A stretch of DNA of 64,000 bases. It comes from Hymenobacter sp. 15J16-1T3B. Lineage in GTDB: Bacteria; Bacteroidota; Bacteroidia; Cytophagales; Hymenobacteraceae. Shown piece after piece: positions 16,916 through 27,316 of the stretch. The notes below the pieces were generated by a model. It was not told the origin of the DNA, ran no database searches, and was given only the letters and a program-made list of their open reading frames with translations. The position numbers and the translations under genes were made by a program. The stretch lies in contig NZ_JAJFAV010000001.1 of the NCBI RefSeq assembly GCF_020711235.1, forward strand, positions 310,001 to 374,000, written 5' to 3'. Position 1 is the first letter of the stretch; the number at the start of each line of letters is the position of its first letter.

Positions 16916-17005
16916 GTGAAGTTGTGAAGCTGTGAACCAGTGCGTGTTGTTATGAGCGACCAAAAGCGCGGCACCGCTCTTCCCAACTTCACCTTTCACA
17001 ACTTC
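16916..17005. repeat. GTGAA/TTCAC inverted repeat between tolC-like gene and usp
   Basis: GAAGTTGTGAA at 16918-16928 pairs perfectly with TTCACAACTTC at 16995-17005. GGTGAAGTT at 16915-16923 alternatively pairs with AACTTCACC at 16985-16993. The 56-base interior has no ORF. The element spans almost the whole 104-base gap. Confidence 0.7.
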
Positions 17006-17009
17006 GCCT

Positions 17010-18344
17010 TTACCAAATCTGCTCGCCGGTGGCGCGGCGGAGCTGGTACTGGCCGAGGGTGTAGTTGTAGATGGCTTGCAGACGGGCCAGGCGGGCCTGG
17101 GCCAGTTGGGTTTCGGCATCGAGCACGTCGAGGTTGTTGCCCACGCCGTAGCGGTAGCGGGCCTTGGCCCGGGTCAGCGCGTCGGTGGCCTGGGTGATTT
17201 GCACCTCGGAGTTGTCGTAGCGGGCGGCGCTCGACTGCATGTTGTTCACGGCCTGCTGCACGTCGGCGCGCACCAGCTCCTGGGTGTCCTGGATGCGGGC
17301 CTGCGCGCCTTTCACGGCGGCTTCGGCGCCCACGCGCTGCACTTTGTTGCGGTTGCCGTCGTAGATGGGCACGTTCAGCTGTGCCCCGAGCACCGTGTTG
17401 AAGCGCATCGTGGTGATTTTGGGCAGGATGTAGCCGTTTTTAGCGCCAGCCTGGCCCAGCACGTTCAACGAGGGGCGGTTGTTGGTTTCCACCACGCGCT
17501 GCTGGGCAATGGCCGTCTGCTCGGCGTCCTTGGCCAGCTTCACCTCGGGGCGGTTGTCGGCGGCTTTGGCCAGCGCGTCGTTTACGTCCACGGCTTGCGG
17601 GGTGTACTCGAAGCGGCCGCGCACAGGCGTCACCACGGTTTCGGGGCGGTGCAGCAGACGGGCCAGTTGCACTTCCTGGTTGCGCAGCTGGTTCTGCAGG
17701 TCAATCTTGGTGTTCTGGGCCTGGGCGATGCGCACCTTGGTGGTGGTCACGTCGAAGTTGGTCGACACGCCGCCTTCCACGCGCTTTTCCATCTCGCGCT
17801 GGTGCTGCTGCAGCGAGGCAATCTGCGCATCCTGCACTTTGATGGCCTCGCGGGCGAACAAGATGCCGTAGTACGTCTGCGCGGCCGAGAAGGCCAGGTC
17901 GCGGCGGGTTACGTTGATCTGGTCGGTGGCCGAGGCAATGCGACTCTGCGAGAGGTCGATGTTGGCGCGGGTGCGGCCCAGGTCGAGCACGGTGTACTGA
18001 GCGCCCACGTGCACGTCGTAGTTGTTATTGGGCGCGAACTGCAGCACCTCGCCGTTGAAGGGCAGCTTCACCACCGGGTCGATGCGGGTGTAGGTGGCCG
18101 TGCCGTTCACGACCGGCCGCAGGTAGGTGCGGGTTTCGGCCAAACGGGCCTGGGCCTGGTTTACTTCCTCCTGGAGGGCGTTGATGCTCGGGTTGGCGTC
18201 GAGCACCGTCCGGACGGTGGCTTCCAGCGTCAGCGAGTCGCCGACCGTTGCGGCGGTCAGCGGCGTCTGGGCGTGGGCCGCGCCGGCCGTCAGCAACCCG
18301 AGGGTCAGCAGGAACGGCGCGGCGGATTTGGGTTGAAAATACAT
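17010..18344 (-). CDS. TolC-family outer-membrane efflux channel
   Basis: 444 residues with a signal peptide (MYFQPKSAAPFLLTLGLLTAGAAHA). Two outer-membrane-efflux-protein repeats are visible: LEATVRTVLDANPSINALQEEVNQA with a long helix and VHVGAQYTVLDLGRTRANIDLSQS, then DALAKAADNRPEVKLAKD with LNVPIYDGNRNKVQRVGAEAAV and NNLDVLDAETQLAQARL. Trimeric TolC channels span the periplasm and outer membrane. It is the first gene of the minus-strand efflux operon, with a sigma-54-like promoter candidate just ahead and the activator gene divergent on the other side. Confidence 0.93.
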   Translation of the reverse strand: MYFQPKSAAPFLLTLGLLTAGAAHAQTPLTAATVGDSLTLEATVRTVLDANPSINALQEEVNQAQARLAETRTYLRPVVNGTATYTRIDPVVKLPFNGEVLQFAPNNNYDVHVGAQYTVLDLGRTRANIDLSQSRIASATDQINVTRRDLAFSAAQTYYGILFAREAIKVQDAQIASLQQHQREMEKRVEGGVSTNFDVTTTKVRIAQAQNTKIDLQNQLRNQEVQLARLLHRPETVVTPVRGRFEYTPQAVDVNDALAKAADNRPEVKLAKDAEQTAIAQQRVVETNNRPSLNVLGQAGAKNGYILPKITTMRFNTVLGAQLNVPIYDGNRNKVQRVGAEAAVKGAQARIQDTQELVRADVQQAVNNMQSSAARYDNSEVQITQATDALTRAKARYRYGVGNNLDVLDAETQLAQARLARLQAIYNYTLGQYQLRRATGEQIW

Positions 18345-18376
18345 AGCGGATGACTGATGAAGGTCGTCCCGCTATT

Positions 18377-18393
18377 ACCCAAGCTTGTGCCAA
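18377..18393 (-). promoter_or_regulatory. Candidate sigma-54 (-24/-12) promoter of the efflux operon
   Basis: On the minus strand TTGGCACAAGCTTGGGT runs from 18393 to 18377. The -24 half TGGCAC is perfect; the -12 half reads TGGG in place of TTGC at standard spacing. Transcription would begin near 18367, about 23 bases before the tolC-like ATG. The divergent gene encodes a sigma-54 activator. Confidence 0.5.
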
Positions 18394-18502
18394 GGGGTTG
18401 CGCGGATTAAAATTTTCTCCAAAAACCCACTTAAACGCCTCAAAAAGGCCGATTATTTTTTAATAGCTCGTCCAAAACCACCTAGACTTACCGCAGCCTT
18501 TT

Positions 18503-18548
18503 TCCTCATATTTCAGAATTTCCTTGTTTATTAGTCCTCATATTTCAG
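18503..18548 (+). repeat. Direct repeat upstream of the sigma-54 activator gene
   Basis: TCCTCATATTTCAG occurs at 18503-18516 and again at 18535-18548, exactly 32 bases apart (about three helical turns). It may be a tandem binding site for the activator or for autoregulation. Confidence 0.55.
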
Positions 18549-18559
18549 GAGAAACCGCC

Positions 18560-20662
<2,103 letters not shown>

Positions 20663-20687
20663 CCTGTCTATAGTAGCTGGCCCGCAG

Positions 20688-20752
20688 CTGCCCGAGCCGC
20701 GTCGGGCAGGCAGCCCAATCGTCGCCTGGCCCGGCGCGGCTCCGGGTCAGGC
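20688..20752 (+). terminator. Paired hairpins after the activator gene
   Basis: CTGCCCGA/TCGGGCAG (20688-20695, 20702-20709) and a second stem GCCTGGCCCGG/CCGGGTCAGGC (20724-20734, 20742-20752, one G-T pair). There is no T run, so termination is likely but not certain. Confidence 0.4.
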
Positions 20753-20811
20753 GTTGCTCCGCCTATCTTTTTTCGCCGGCCCAGCCAACTCAATGGCGCT
20801 GGTTGGGCACC

Positions 20812-20819
20812 TATATTTC
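20812..20819 (+). promoter_or_regulatory. -7 promoter element, TATATTTC
   Basis: TATATTTC, one base from TAnnTTTG, 46 bases before the ATG at 20865. The same octamer precedes both tldD copies. No clear -33 element is seen here. Confidence 0.4.
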
Positions 20820-20864
20820 GACGGCGCCCTGCTTCGCGCCGCGCGGTTTATCATTCCCTTTTTT

Positions 20865-22217
20865 ATGAAATCAGTATTACTCGCCCTGCTCGGCCTGGGC
20901 GCCAGCCTCGCCGCCGAGGCGCAGTGGGTTAATCAGCCCATCGGCTTTGCCAACCCCACCTCCCTGGCCATGCACCTGGAGCCCGTCGACGCGAACAACG
21001 TGTGGGTGGTCAATGACAACATCAACGCGTACGTGGCTCCGCAACTGGCCCGCACCACCGACGGCGGCCAGACCTGGACCGTGCGCACGCTGCCGCTGCG
21101 CACCAGCCAGAAGGAGTACGTGGCCGGGCTGAGCGCCGTCTCGCCCAGCCTCGCCTGGATTACGACCGTGCCCTCCGACAGCGTCGGCAGCCGCATACTG
21201 CGCACCGCCGACGGCGGCCAGACCTGGACGGTGCAGGGCCGTGGCACCACCTTCCCGAGCGCGGACAGCTACGCGTCCTTTATTCACTTCTTCTCCGCGC
21301 TGGAGGGCATCGTCATCGGCGAACCGCTCAGCGCGGGGGGCAGCTTCGAGGTGTACCGCACCGCCGACGGGGGCCTGACCTGGCTGCCCGTGGCCCTGCC
21401 CGCGACGCTGCTCAATGAAAATACCAGCGGGCTGCAGCCAGCGGTGTACGGCAATTCCATCTGGTTTCTGACCGACGAAGGCCGGGTGTTCCGCTCCACC
21501 ACGCGCGGGCAGTCCTGGGCCGTCAGCGCGCTGCCCCTGCGGGTAGAATCCACCAACATAGCCTTCCGCGACGCGCAGAACGGCTTGGTGTCGGTGCTCG
21601 ACGAAAACGCCACCAGCCACTTGCTGTTCCGTACCACCGACGGGGGCCAGACCTGGGCCCAAGTGCCCTACATCGGCCCCCTGCACGGGCTGGGACTGGG
21701 GGCCGTGCCCGCGGCTACCGCGTCCGGCACCGCGTTTTACGTCTCCACCGGCGGCGACCTGGGCAACGGCGACCAGGGCTCCTCCTACTCCGAAGACAAC
21801 GGCCAGACCTGGCTGCCCATAGAGTCGCTGACCAACCACTTCTCCGCCCGGTTTGCCGGCGCGGCGGCCGGTTGGTCGACGGGCTTCGTCCCGACGCCGA
21901 CCACGCTGCTGGGCAACGGGGTGAACAAGCTCCCCTTGCAGACGGTGATAACCGCCAACCGCTCCGCCGCCCGGGCCGGCTGGCAGCTGGCGCCCAACCC
22001 CGCCGCCGACGGCCGCACCGCCCTGCAGGCCCCGCGCGCCTTCGACGCCGCAGCCCAGGTGCGGGTGCGCGACGTGGCGGGCCGCCTCGTGCAGCAGCAC
22101 CTTTGGGCGGGCACGGCCCCGCTCCCGCTGGATCTGAGCGCGCAGCCGGCGGGCCTCTACGTGGTGGAAGTGGCCGGCCCGGCGGGCAGCACCTACCAGA
22201 AAGTGCAGGTGCGCTAG
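20865..22217 (+). CDS. Secreted BNR/YCF48-like repeat protein with T9SS sorting domain
   Basis: 450 residues from the ATG at 20865, which begins the signal peptide MKSVLLALLGLGASLAAEAQ; the frame is open further upstream without a signal. Repeats of the form RTTDGGQTWTV, RTADGGQTWTV, RTADGGLTWLPV, RSTTRGQSWAV and RTTDGGQTWAQV mark a sialidase/YCF48-type beta-propeller. The last 75 residues are a type A sorting domain (LAPNPAADGRTALQ, VRVRDVAGRLVQQ, QPAGLYVVEVAG). The protein should leave the cell by type IX secretion and may stay on the surface. Its ligand is unknown. Confidence 0.9.
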   Translation: MKSVLLALLGLGASLAAEAQWVNQPIGFANPTSLAMHLEPVDANNVWVVNDNINAYVAPQLARTTDGGQTWTVRTLPLRTSQKEYVAGLSAVSPSLAWITTVPSDSVGSRILRTADGGQTWTVQGRGTTFPSADSYASFIHFFSALEGIVIGEPLSAGGSFEVYRTADGGLTWLPVALPATLLNENTSGLQPAVYGNSIWFLTDEGRVFRSTTRGQSWAVSALPLRVESTNIAFRDAQNGLVSVLDENATSHLLFRTTDGGQTWAQVPYIGPLHGLGLGAVPAATASGTAFYVSTGGDLGNGDQGSSYSEDNGQTWLPIESLTNHFSARFAGAAAGWSTGFVPTPTTLLGNGVNKLPLQTVITANRSAARAGWQLAPNPAADGRTALQAPRAFDAAAQVRVRDVAGRLVQQHLWAGTAPLPLDLSAQPAGLYVVEVAGPAGSTYQKVQVR

Positions 22218-22236
22218 TCCGGCGCCCCACCCTGAT

Positions 22237-22279
22237 GCCGCCCCGGCGCGCCCCGCAACCGGGGCGCGCCGGGGCGGCA
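22237..22279 (+). terminator. Very strong GC hairpin after the T9SS protein gene
   Basis: TGCCGCCCCGGCGCGCCCCG (22237-22256) pairs perfectly with 22260-22279 around the loop CAA: a 20-base stem of nearly pure G-C. There is no T run. A terminator is the simplest reading. Confidence 0.6.
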
Positions 22280-22409
22280 GGCGTTACAGCCCCCACCGGC
22301 GCCGTACCCAAGCCCAACAGTACTAGCTGCTGCTCAGTCACTAAGCTAAACCAGCCGCGGCCGCGTGCGTACACCCGAGCATGGTTTCATTCCCAAACCA
22401 CCCACTGCC

Positions 22410-22562
22410 ATGTCTAAGACCAATGCGCCCTCGACCCCGAAACACGACGACCCGGCCCGCAAAAAACAGGAAGACAAACGGCCGAACACCATAGCCGAAA
22501 GCCCGCAGGGCAAGAAAGTAACGCCCGACAAGGCCCACGACCCGCAGCGCAACGCCAAGTAA
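22410..22562 (+). CDS. Tiny hydrophilic basic protein, unknown
   Basis: 50 residues from the ATG at 22410 (MSKTNAPSTPKHDDPARKKQ). It is rich in Lys, Asp, Pro and Gln, has no hydrophobic segment or Cys, and ends KAHDPQRNAK. It is probably disordered. Isolated between a strong hairpin upstream and a second hairpin (22586-22628) downstream, it has the layout of an independent gene. Small lysine-rich proteins of this kind are common in Hymenobacter-like genomes, but I know no function. Confidence 0.55.
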   Translation: MSKTNAPSTPKHDDPARKKQEDKRPNTIAESPQGKKVTPDKAHDPQRNAK

Positions 22563-22585
22563 GGCCGGCGCGCCGCTAATAGATG

Positions 22586-22628
22586 CAACGCCCCGTTCGT
22601 CGGCCCGCAGCCGGCGGGCGGGGCGTTG
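22586..22628 (+). terminator. Hairpin after the tiny protein gene
   Basis: CAACGCCCCG (22586-22595) pairs with CGGGGCGTTG (22619-22628); the inner bases can also pair. There is no T run. Confidence 0.5.
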
Positions 22629-22787
22629 GCCGTTGGTGCCGGCTGAACACGCGCTGGCAGCCGGTCGTGGGGCGGAGCCGAGCGGCCAGCGGACCGGCCG
22701 AACAACCGCGCCAAACGGGCCCTTTTCCGGCGGCTAAAACCGAACTCCCGGGCCGCCGTTGGCGTTTTGCTCCTACCTTACCGCTGC

Positions 22788-24140
22788 ATGTCCACCACTC
22801 CCTCCGCACCTGCTTCCGACCTCTCCGTCCTCACCCGCGACCATGTGTTGCGCGCCCTGCGCCACATCGACCGCCGCGGGCTGGAGCTGCCGCCGAGCAC
22901 GGTGTACGAGCTGGTGTACAAGGGCCGCCGCTATCCGCCCCGCCCGGTGGCCGAAATGGCCCTGCGCCTCGCCCTCAAGCAAGCCGACGCGCCCTGGCCC
23001 CTGCCCGCCGGCGCGCCAACCAACCAAGTGCTGGAGCGCCTGAGCTTCACCGTGACCACCAAGCGCCCGGTGCTGGCCGGCTCGCCCCACGACGGCGACG
23101 TGGCCGCCCAGCAGGACATGCAGCAGCTCTACACCGGCGCGGAGGAGGACGAGCCGGCAGCCGCGCCCCAGCCGAAGCAACCGACGAAAAAACGCCCAGC
23201 CGGGGCTCTGGCAGCACCCACCGAAGCCGCCGAGCCCGCGCCCGACTACGCGTTGGTGCCACCCACCCCCTACCGCCGCGCCGACGCCCTCAAGGAGCTG
23301 TTTATCAGCGAAGCCCGGCTGGACGACGCGCTGGCCGGGCTGGAGCGCAAGCGCAACCTGATTTTGCAGGGCCCGCCCGGCACCGGCAAAACCTTTCTGG
23401 CCCGGCGCCTCGCGTGGCTGTTGCTCGGCGAGCAGGACGACAGCCGGGTGGAGCTGGTGCAGTTTCATCCCAGCTACAGCTACGAGGACTTTGTGCAGGG
23501 CTTCCGGCCCGACGGGCACGGCGGCTTCCGCCTCACCGACGGCGTGCTGCCCGACGTGTGCCGCCGCGCCGCCGAGGAACCGGAGCGCCCTTTCGTGCTC
23601 CTCATCGACGAAATCAACCGCGGGCACCTGAACCGCATTTTCGGGGAGCTGCTGGTGCTGCTGGAACCCGACAAGCGCGGCCCCGGTCACGCCCTGCGCC
23701 TGCCCTACGCCCCGGCCGAGGCCCCGCGCTTTTTCGTGCCCGACAACCTCTACCTCATCGGCACGATGAACACGGCCGACCGCTCCCTGGCCCCGCTCGA
23801 CTACGCCCTGCGCCGCCGCTTCGCCTTCGTGCCCATGCAGCCCGAGTTTGGGGAGCCGCTGCGGGCGCTGCTCGCCCAGCGGGGCGTACCCAAGGTGGTC
23901 ATTGCCCGCTTGCTGCTGCGCCTCAACGAGCTGAATCAGACCATTGCCGACGACCCGGAGCTGGGCCCGGATTTTCAGCTCGGCCACAGCTATTTCTGCC
24001 AGCCGCCCGCGCACCCGGCCCAGGCCCCGGCCTGGCTGAACCTCATCTTGGAGCAAGAAATAGCGCCCCTGCTCGATGATTATTGGTTCGACCAACCCAC
24101 CCAGGCCGCCGCGCATAAGAAGCGGCTGCTTAGTGCTTAG
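22788..24140 (+). CDS. mcrB: McrB-type AAA+ GTPase of a McrBC restriction system
   Basis: 450 residues from the ATG at 22788. Residues 15-90 form a module reading VLRALRHIDRRGLELPPSTV, YELVYKGRRYPPRPVAEMAL, then TNQVLERLSF, probably the target-recognition part. A low-complexity linker (120-155) follows. The McrB-type AAA+ domain has Walker A GPPGTGKT (195-202), Walker B VLLIDEIN (270-277), the family signature MNTADRS (327-333) and ALRRRF (340-345). McrB-type proteins hydrolyse GTP, move along DNA and activate McrC to cut modified DNA. The partner lies 143 bases downstream. The N-terminal module is not that of E. coli McrB, so the recognised modification may differ. Confidence 0.92.
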   Translation: MSTTPSAPASDLSVLTRDHVLRALRHIDRRGLELPPSTVYELVYKGRRYPPRPVAEMALRLALKQADAPWPLPAGAPTNQVLERLSFTVTTKRPVLAGSPHDGDVAAQQDMQQLYTGAEEDEPAAAPQPKQPTKKRPAGALAAPTEAAEPAPDYALVPPTPYRRADALKELFISEARLDDALAGLERKRNLILQGPPGTGKTFLARRLAWLLLGEQDDSRVELVQFHPSYSYEDFVQGFRPDGHGGFRLTDGVLPDVCRRAAEEPERPFVLLIDEINRGHLNRIFGELLVLLEPDKRGPGHALRLPYAPAEAPRFFVPDNLYLIGTMNTADRSLAPLDYALRRRFAFVPMQPEFGEPLRALLAQRGVPKVVIARLLLRLNELNQTIADDPELGPDFQLGHSYFCQPPAHPAQAPAWLNLILEQEIAPLLDDYWFDQPTQAAAHKKRLLSA

Positions 24141-24168
24141 GCCACTACGCAGGCCAGTTAGAGCGCCT

Positions 24169-24231
24169 GTCATCCTGAGTTTGCAACGACTCGCTCCTGT
24201 CTGATAAGGTCCTGCGCAAACTCAGGATGAC
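24169..24231. repeat. REP-like inverted repeat between mcrB and mcrC
   Basis: GTCATCCTGAGTTTGC (24169-24184) and its exact reverse complement at 24216-24231 flank a 31-base loop containing TGATAAGGTCC. CATCCTGAG/CTCAGGATG elements look like dispersed repeats known to me from Hymenobacter-type genomes; only one copy is present here. Confidence 0.7.
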
Positions 24232-24283
24232 GTTCGGCCACGGCCATCATCGTTCTTACCATCCGAAAAATCTGACGTAATCC

Positions 24284-25315
24284 GTGGTTCCGATCCAAAA
24301 CCTCTATTACCTGCTCTGCTACGCCTGGAACCGCCTGCCGGAGCCGGGCGAGTGGGCGTACGTGGCCGAGCAAGAGTTTCACAGGCCGCTGGAGCTGCTC
24401 ACCCAGCTGCTCTTGACGGGCACGCGCCGCCTGCTGCACAAGGGCTTGACGCTGGGCTACGCCGAGCGCGAGGAAGAGCTGACGGAGCTGCGCGGCCGCA
24501 TTCTGCTCACGCCCACCATCACCCGCGACCTGCTGCGCCAGGGCCGCGCCGTGTGCGCCTACGACGAGCTGGGCCCGAATACCCCGCTCAACCGCCTGCT
24601 AGCCGGCACCCTGGAAGCGCTGGGCCGCACCCGCCGCCTGCCGGCGGCGCTGCGCCAGCAGGCCCGCCAGCTGCGCGGCCGTTTTCCCGCAGACCTTCAG
24701 CCGGCGCCGCTTACGCGGGCCGAGCTGCGCGCCGTGCGCCGCCTGCGCCTGACCGGGCCGGAGGGCTTTTTGCTCAACGTGTGCACCCTAATCTACCGCA
24801 CCGCCCTGCCCGACACCGACGCCGAGGGCCGCAGCCGCTTCCACGATTTCCGCCGCGACGAGACGCTAATGGCCGGCATCTTCGAGCGGTTCGTGCGCAA
24901 CTTTTACCGGCTGGAGCAGCGCCGCTACCGCGTCAGCTCCGAAACCATCAGCTGGCAGGCCGAAGCCGACCGCGCCGAGGACCTGGCCCTGCTGCCGAGC
25001 ATGATTACCGACACCTCGCTGGAATCGGCGGAGCGCAAAATCATCCTCGACACGAAGTACTACACGGCCGCGTTCAAGCCCCACCACGACCGACAGCGGC
25101 TTATTTCGCCCCACCTCTACCAGCTGTTTGCCTACCTGCAAAACCAGGCCGCGCAAACCGCCACGCCGCTGGAAGGCGTGCTGCTCTACCCCGCGGCCAC
25201 CCACGAAACCGACCTGCGCTACCACCTCGGCGGCTTCCCGGTGCGCGTGGCCACGCTGGACCTCAACCAGCCCTGGCCCGGCATTGCCGCTGATTTGCTG
25301 GCACTTGTTGCCTAG
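24284..25315 (+). CDS. mcrC: McrC-family nuclease subunit
   Basis: 343 residues from a GTG start. It opens PIQNLYYLLCYAWNRLPEPG, typical of the McrC / 5-methylcytosine restriction component family. YDELGPNTPLNRLL, the FERFVRNFY helix and a C-terminal PD-(D/E)xK nuclease core follow: MITD (Asp243), IILDTKYY (Asp256, Lys258) and HLYQLFAYL (Gln280). McrC gives the cleavage activity once recruited by McrB. The intervening REP-like hairpin makes independent or attenuated expression possible. The catalytic residues look intact. Confidence 0.9.
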   Translation: MVPIQNLYYLLCYAWNRLPEPGEWAYVAEQEFHRPLELLTQLLLTGTRRLLHKGLTLGYAEREEELTELRGRILLTPTITRDLLRQGRAVCAYDELGPNTPLNRLLAGTLEALGRTRRLPAALRQQARQLRGRFPADLQPAPLTRAELRAVRRLRLTGPEGFLLNVCTLIYRTALPDTDAEGRSRFHDFRRDETLMAGIFERFVRNFYRLEQRRYRVSSETISWQAEADRAEDLALLPSMITDTSLESAERKIILDTKYYTAAFKPHHDRQRLISPHLYQLFAYLQNQAAQTATPLEGVLLYPAATHETDLRYHLGGFPVRVATLDLNQPWPGIAADLLALVA

Positions 25316-25419
25316 CCCGTTGCCAGATTGGCAACGCACCGGGTGACCAGCCGCTTGGCTGACGCTTGCTTCCCCGCAGTTTTTGCAAACTCCCTAAACC
25401 GCCGAGCGGCGCCCGGGCA

Positions 25420-25450
25420 TTGGTACAATGCGCGGGCGCCGCTTTATATT
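25420..25450 (+). promoter_or_regulatory. Promoter of tldD copy 1
   Basis: TTG at 25420-25422, a 20-base spacer and TATATTTC at 25443-25450 fit the Bacteroidota -33/-7 layout. The same octamer occurs at nearly the same distance (111 and 114 bases) before tldD copy 2. Confidence 0.5.
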
Positions 25451-25553
25451 TCTCCGGGAACCAGCCCGATTGGCCGTGCATCCCTGCCCGGCCGTCCGCG
25501 TCACTTCCGCAGTTCTTCACTCAACTTCGCTCACTCACCAAACTCCTACCCTC

Positions 25554-27197
25554 TTGAACCGACGTGATTTTGTGGGGCTGACCGGCCTGGCCGCCGGCGC
25601 CCTCTTTCTTCCCGGCCTCAGCTTCGGCGGCTCCGAAGTGGAGGCGGCCCGCCTGCTGGAGCCCGCCGACGCAGCGCTGAACAAGCGCCTGGCCGACGCG
25701 GCCCTGAACGCGGCCAAGGCCGCCGGCGCCTCCTACGCCGACGTGCGCATCGGCCGCTACCTCAACCAGAGCCTGTTTACCCGCGAAAAGCAGGTGCAGA
25801 ACATTGTCAACGGTGAGAGTTTCGGGGCGGGCGTGCGCGTCATTGCCAACGGCACCTGGGGCTTCGCGGCCACCAACCAAGTGACCGAAGCCGGCCTGGC
25901 CAAAGCCGCCCAAACGGCCGTGCAGATTGCCAAGGCCAACGCCAAAGTGCAGAAGGAGCCGGTGAAGCTGGCTCCGCAGAAAGGTTACGGCGAGGTGTCG
26001 TGGAAGACGCCCATTCAGCAGAACTCCTTCGAAGTGCCGGTCAAAGACAAGGTGGATCTGCTGCTGGCCGCCAACGCCAAGGCCCTGGAAGGCGGCGCCT
26101 CCTTCGTCAACTCGGCCCTGTTTCAGATCAACGAGCAGAAGTACTTCGCCAGCACCGACGGCTCCTACATCGACCAGGACGTGCACCGCATCTGGCCGAC
26201 CTTCACCGTCACGGCCATCGACCGCGCCTCGGGCAAATTCCGCACCCGCGAGGCCCTGAGCGCGCCCATGGGCCTGGGCTACGAGTATTTGGTGCCCAAG
26301 GCCGCCGACAAAATTGCCGGCCCGGCCGGCACCGGGCTCATCGGCTACCGCAACAGCTACGACATCCTGGAAGACGCGGCCCTGGCCGCGCAGCAAGCCA
26401 AAGCTAAGCTCACGGCCAAATCGGTGGTGCCGGGCAAGTACGACCTGGTGCTCGACCCCAACCACCTGGGCCTGACCATTCACGAAAGCATCGGCCACGC
26501 CACCGAGCTGGACCGCGTGCTCGGCTACGAGGCCAACTACGCCGGCACGAGCTTCGCCACGCTCGACTGGAAAAAGCAGGGCAAGCCCTACGGCTCCAAG
26601 CTCGTCAACATCGTGGCCGACAAGACGCAGCCCGGCTCCTTGGGCGCGGTGGGCTACGACGACGAGGGCGTCAAAACCAAGCAGTGGGACATTATCCGCG
26701 ACGGGCAGCTGGTGGACTACCAGAAAATCCGCGACCAGGCGCACATCGTGGGGCAAAACGAGTCGGACGGCTGCTGCTACTCGCAGTCGTGGCAGGACGT
26801 GCAGTTCCAGCGCATGGCCAACATCAGCCTTAAGCCCGGGCAGCAGAAAATGTCGGTCGACGACATGGTGAAGGGCGTGGACAAGGGCATCTACATTGCC
26901 GGCCGCGGCTCGTTCAGCATCGATCAGCAGCGCTACAACTTCCAGTTCGGCGGCACGGTGTTCTACGCCATCGAAAAGGGCAAAATCACCGAGCAGATCG
27001 AGGATGTGGCCTACCAGGCCAACACCCAGGAGTTCTGGAACTCCTGCGCGGGCATCTGCGACCAATCGGACTACCGCCTGTTCGGCTCGTTCTTCGACGG
27101 CAAAGGCCAGCCCTCGCAGGTATCGGCCGTGTCGCACGGCTCGGCCACCACGCGCTTCAACGGCGTGAACGTCATCAACACGGCCCGGAAAGTTTAA
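25554..27197 (+). CDS. tldD: TldD-family metalloprotease with Tat signal, copy 1
   Basis: 547 residues from a TTG start (NRRDFVGLTGLAAGALFLPG), chosen because it gives a twin-arginine signal matching that of the second copy, whose start is GTG. TldD/TldE dimers remove residues from unfolded or modified peptides; TldD carries the zinc site HExxxH, here H310-E311-SIG-H315 in LTIHESIGHATELDR. Further blocks are GASYADVRIGRYLNQ, YDDEGVKT, SDGCCYSQSWQDVQFQRM and FFDGKGQPSQ. From memory, the last metal ligand of E. coli TldD is a Cys before GK; here the position reads Asp. The Tat signal would place this enzyme in the periplasm, unlike E. coli TldD. The partner gene follows after 119 bases. Confidence 0.88.
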   Translation: MNRRDFVGLTGLAAGALFLPGLSFGGSEVEAARLLEPADAALNKRLADAALNAAKAAGASYADVRIGRYLNQSLFTREKQVQNIVNGESFGAGVRVIANGTWGFAATNQVTEAGLAKAAQTAVQIAKANAKVQKEPVKLAPQKGYGEVSWKTPIQQNSFEVPVKDKVDLLLAANAKALEGGASFVNSALFQINEQKYFASTDGSYIDQDVHRIWPTFTVTAIDRASGKFRTREALSAPMGLGYEYLVPKAADKIAGPAGTGLIGYRNSYDILEDAALAAQQAKAKLTAKSVVPGKYDLVLDPNHLGLTIHESIGHATELDRVLGYEANYAGTSFATLDWKKQGKPYGSKLVNIVADKTQPGSLGAVGYDDEGVKTKQWDIIRDGQLVDYQKIRDQAHIVGQNESDGCCYSQSWQDVQFQRMANISLKPGQQKMSVDDMVKGVDKGIYIAGRGSFSIDQQRYNFQFGGTVFYAIEKGKITEQIEDVAYQANTQEFWNSCAGICDQSDYRLFGSFFDGKGQPSQVSAVSHGSATTRFNGVNVINTARKV

Positions 27198-27316
27198 TGT
27201 GGTTGAATGTGAGCATTGCGCCGCCGGCTGGCCCACCGCATTAGCGGTTGCGCAGCCACCGGCAACCAGCGGCAGTTCTCGTCCCCTCCTTCCCACTACT
27301 CTGCACCACAAGCTCT

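Noticed and set aside
24141-24283. Hairpin between mcrB and mcrC as a tRNA
   Set aside because: No cloverleaf, no T-loop or acceptor pattern; the inverted repeat alone explains the folding.
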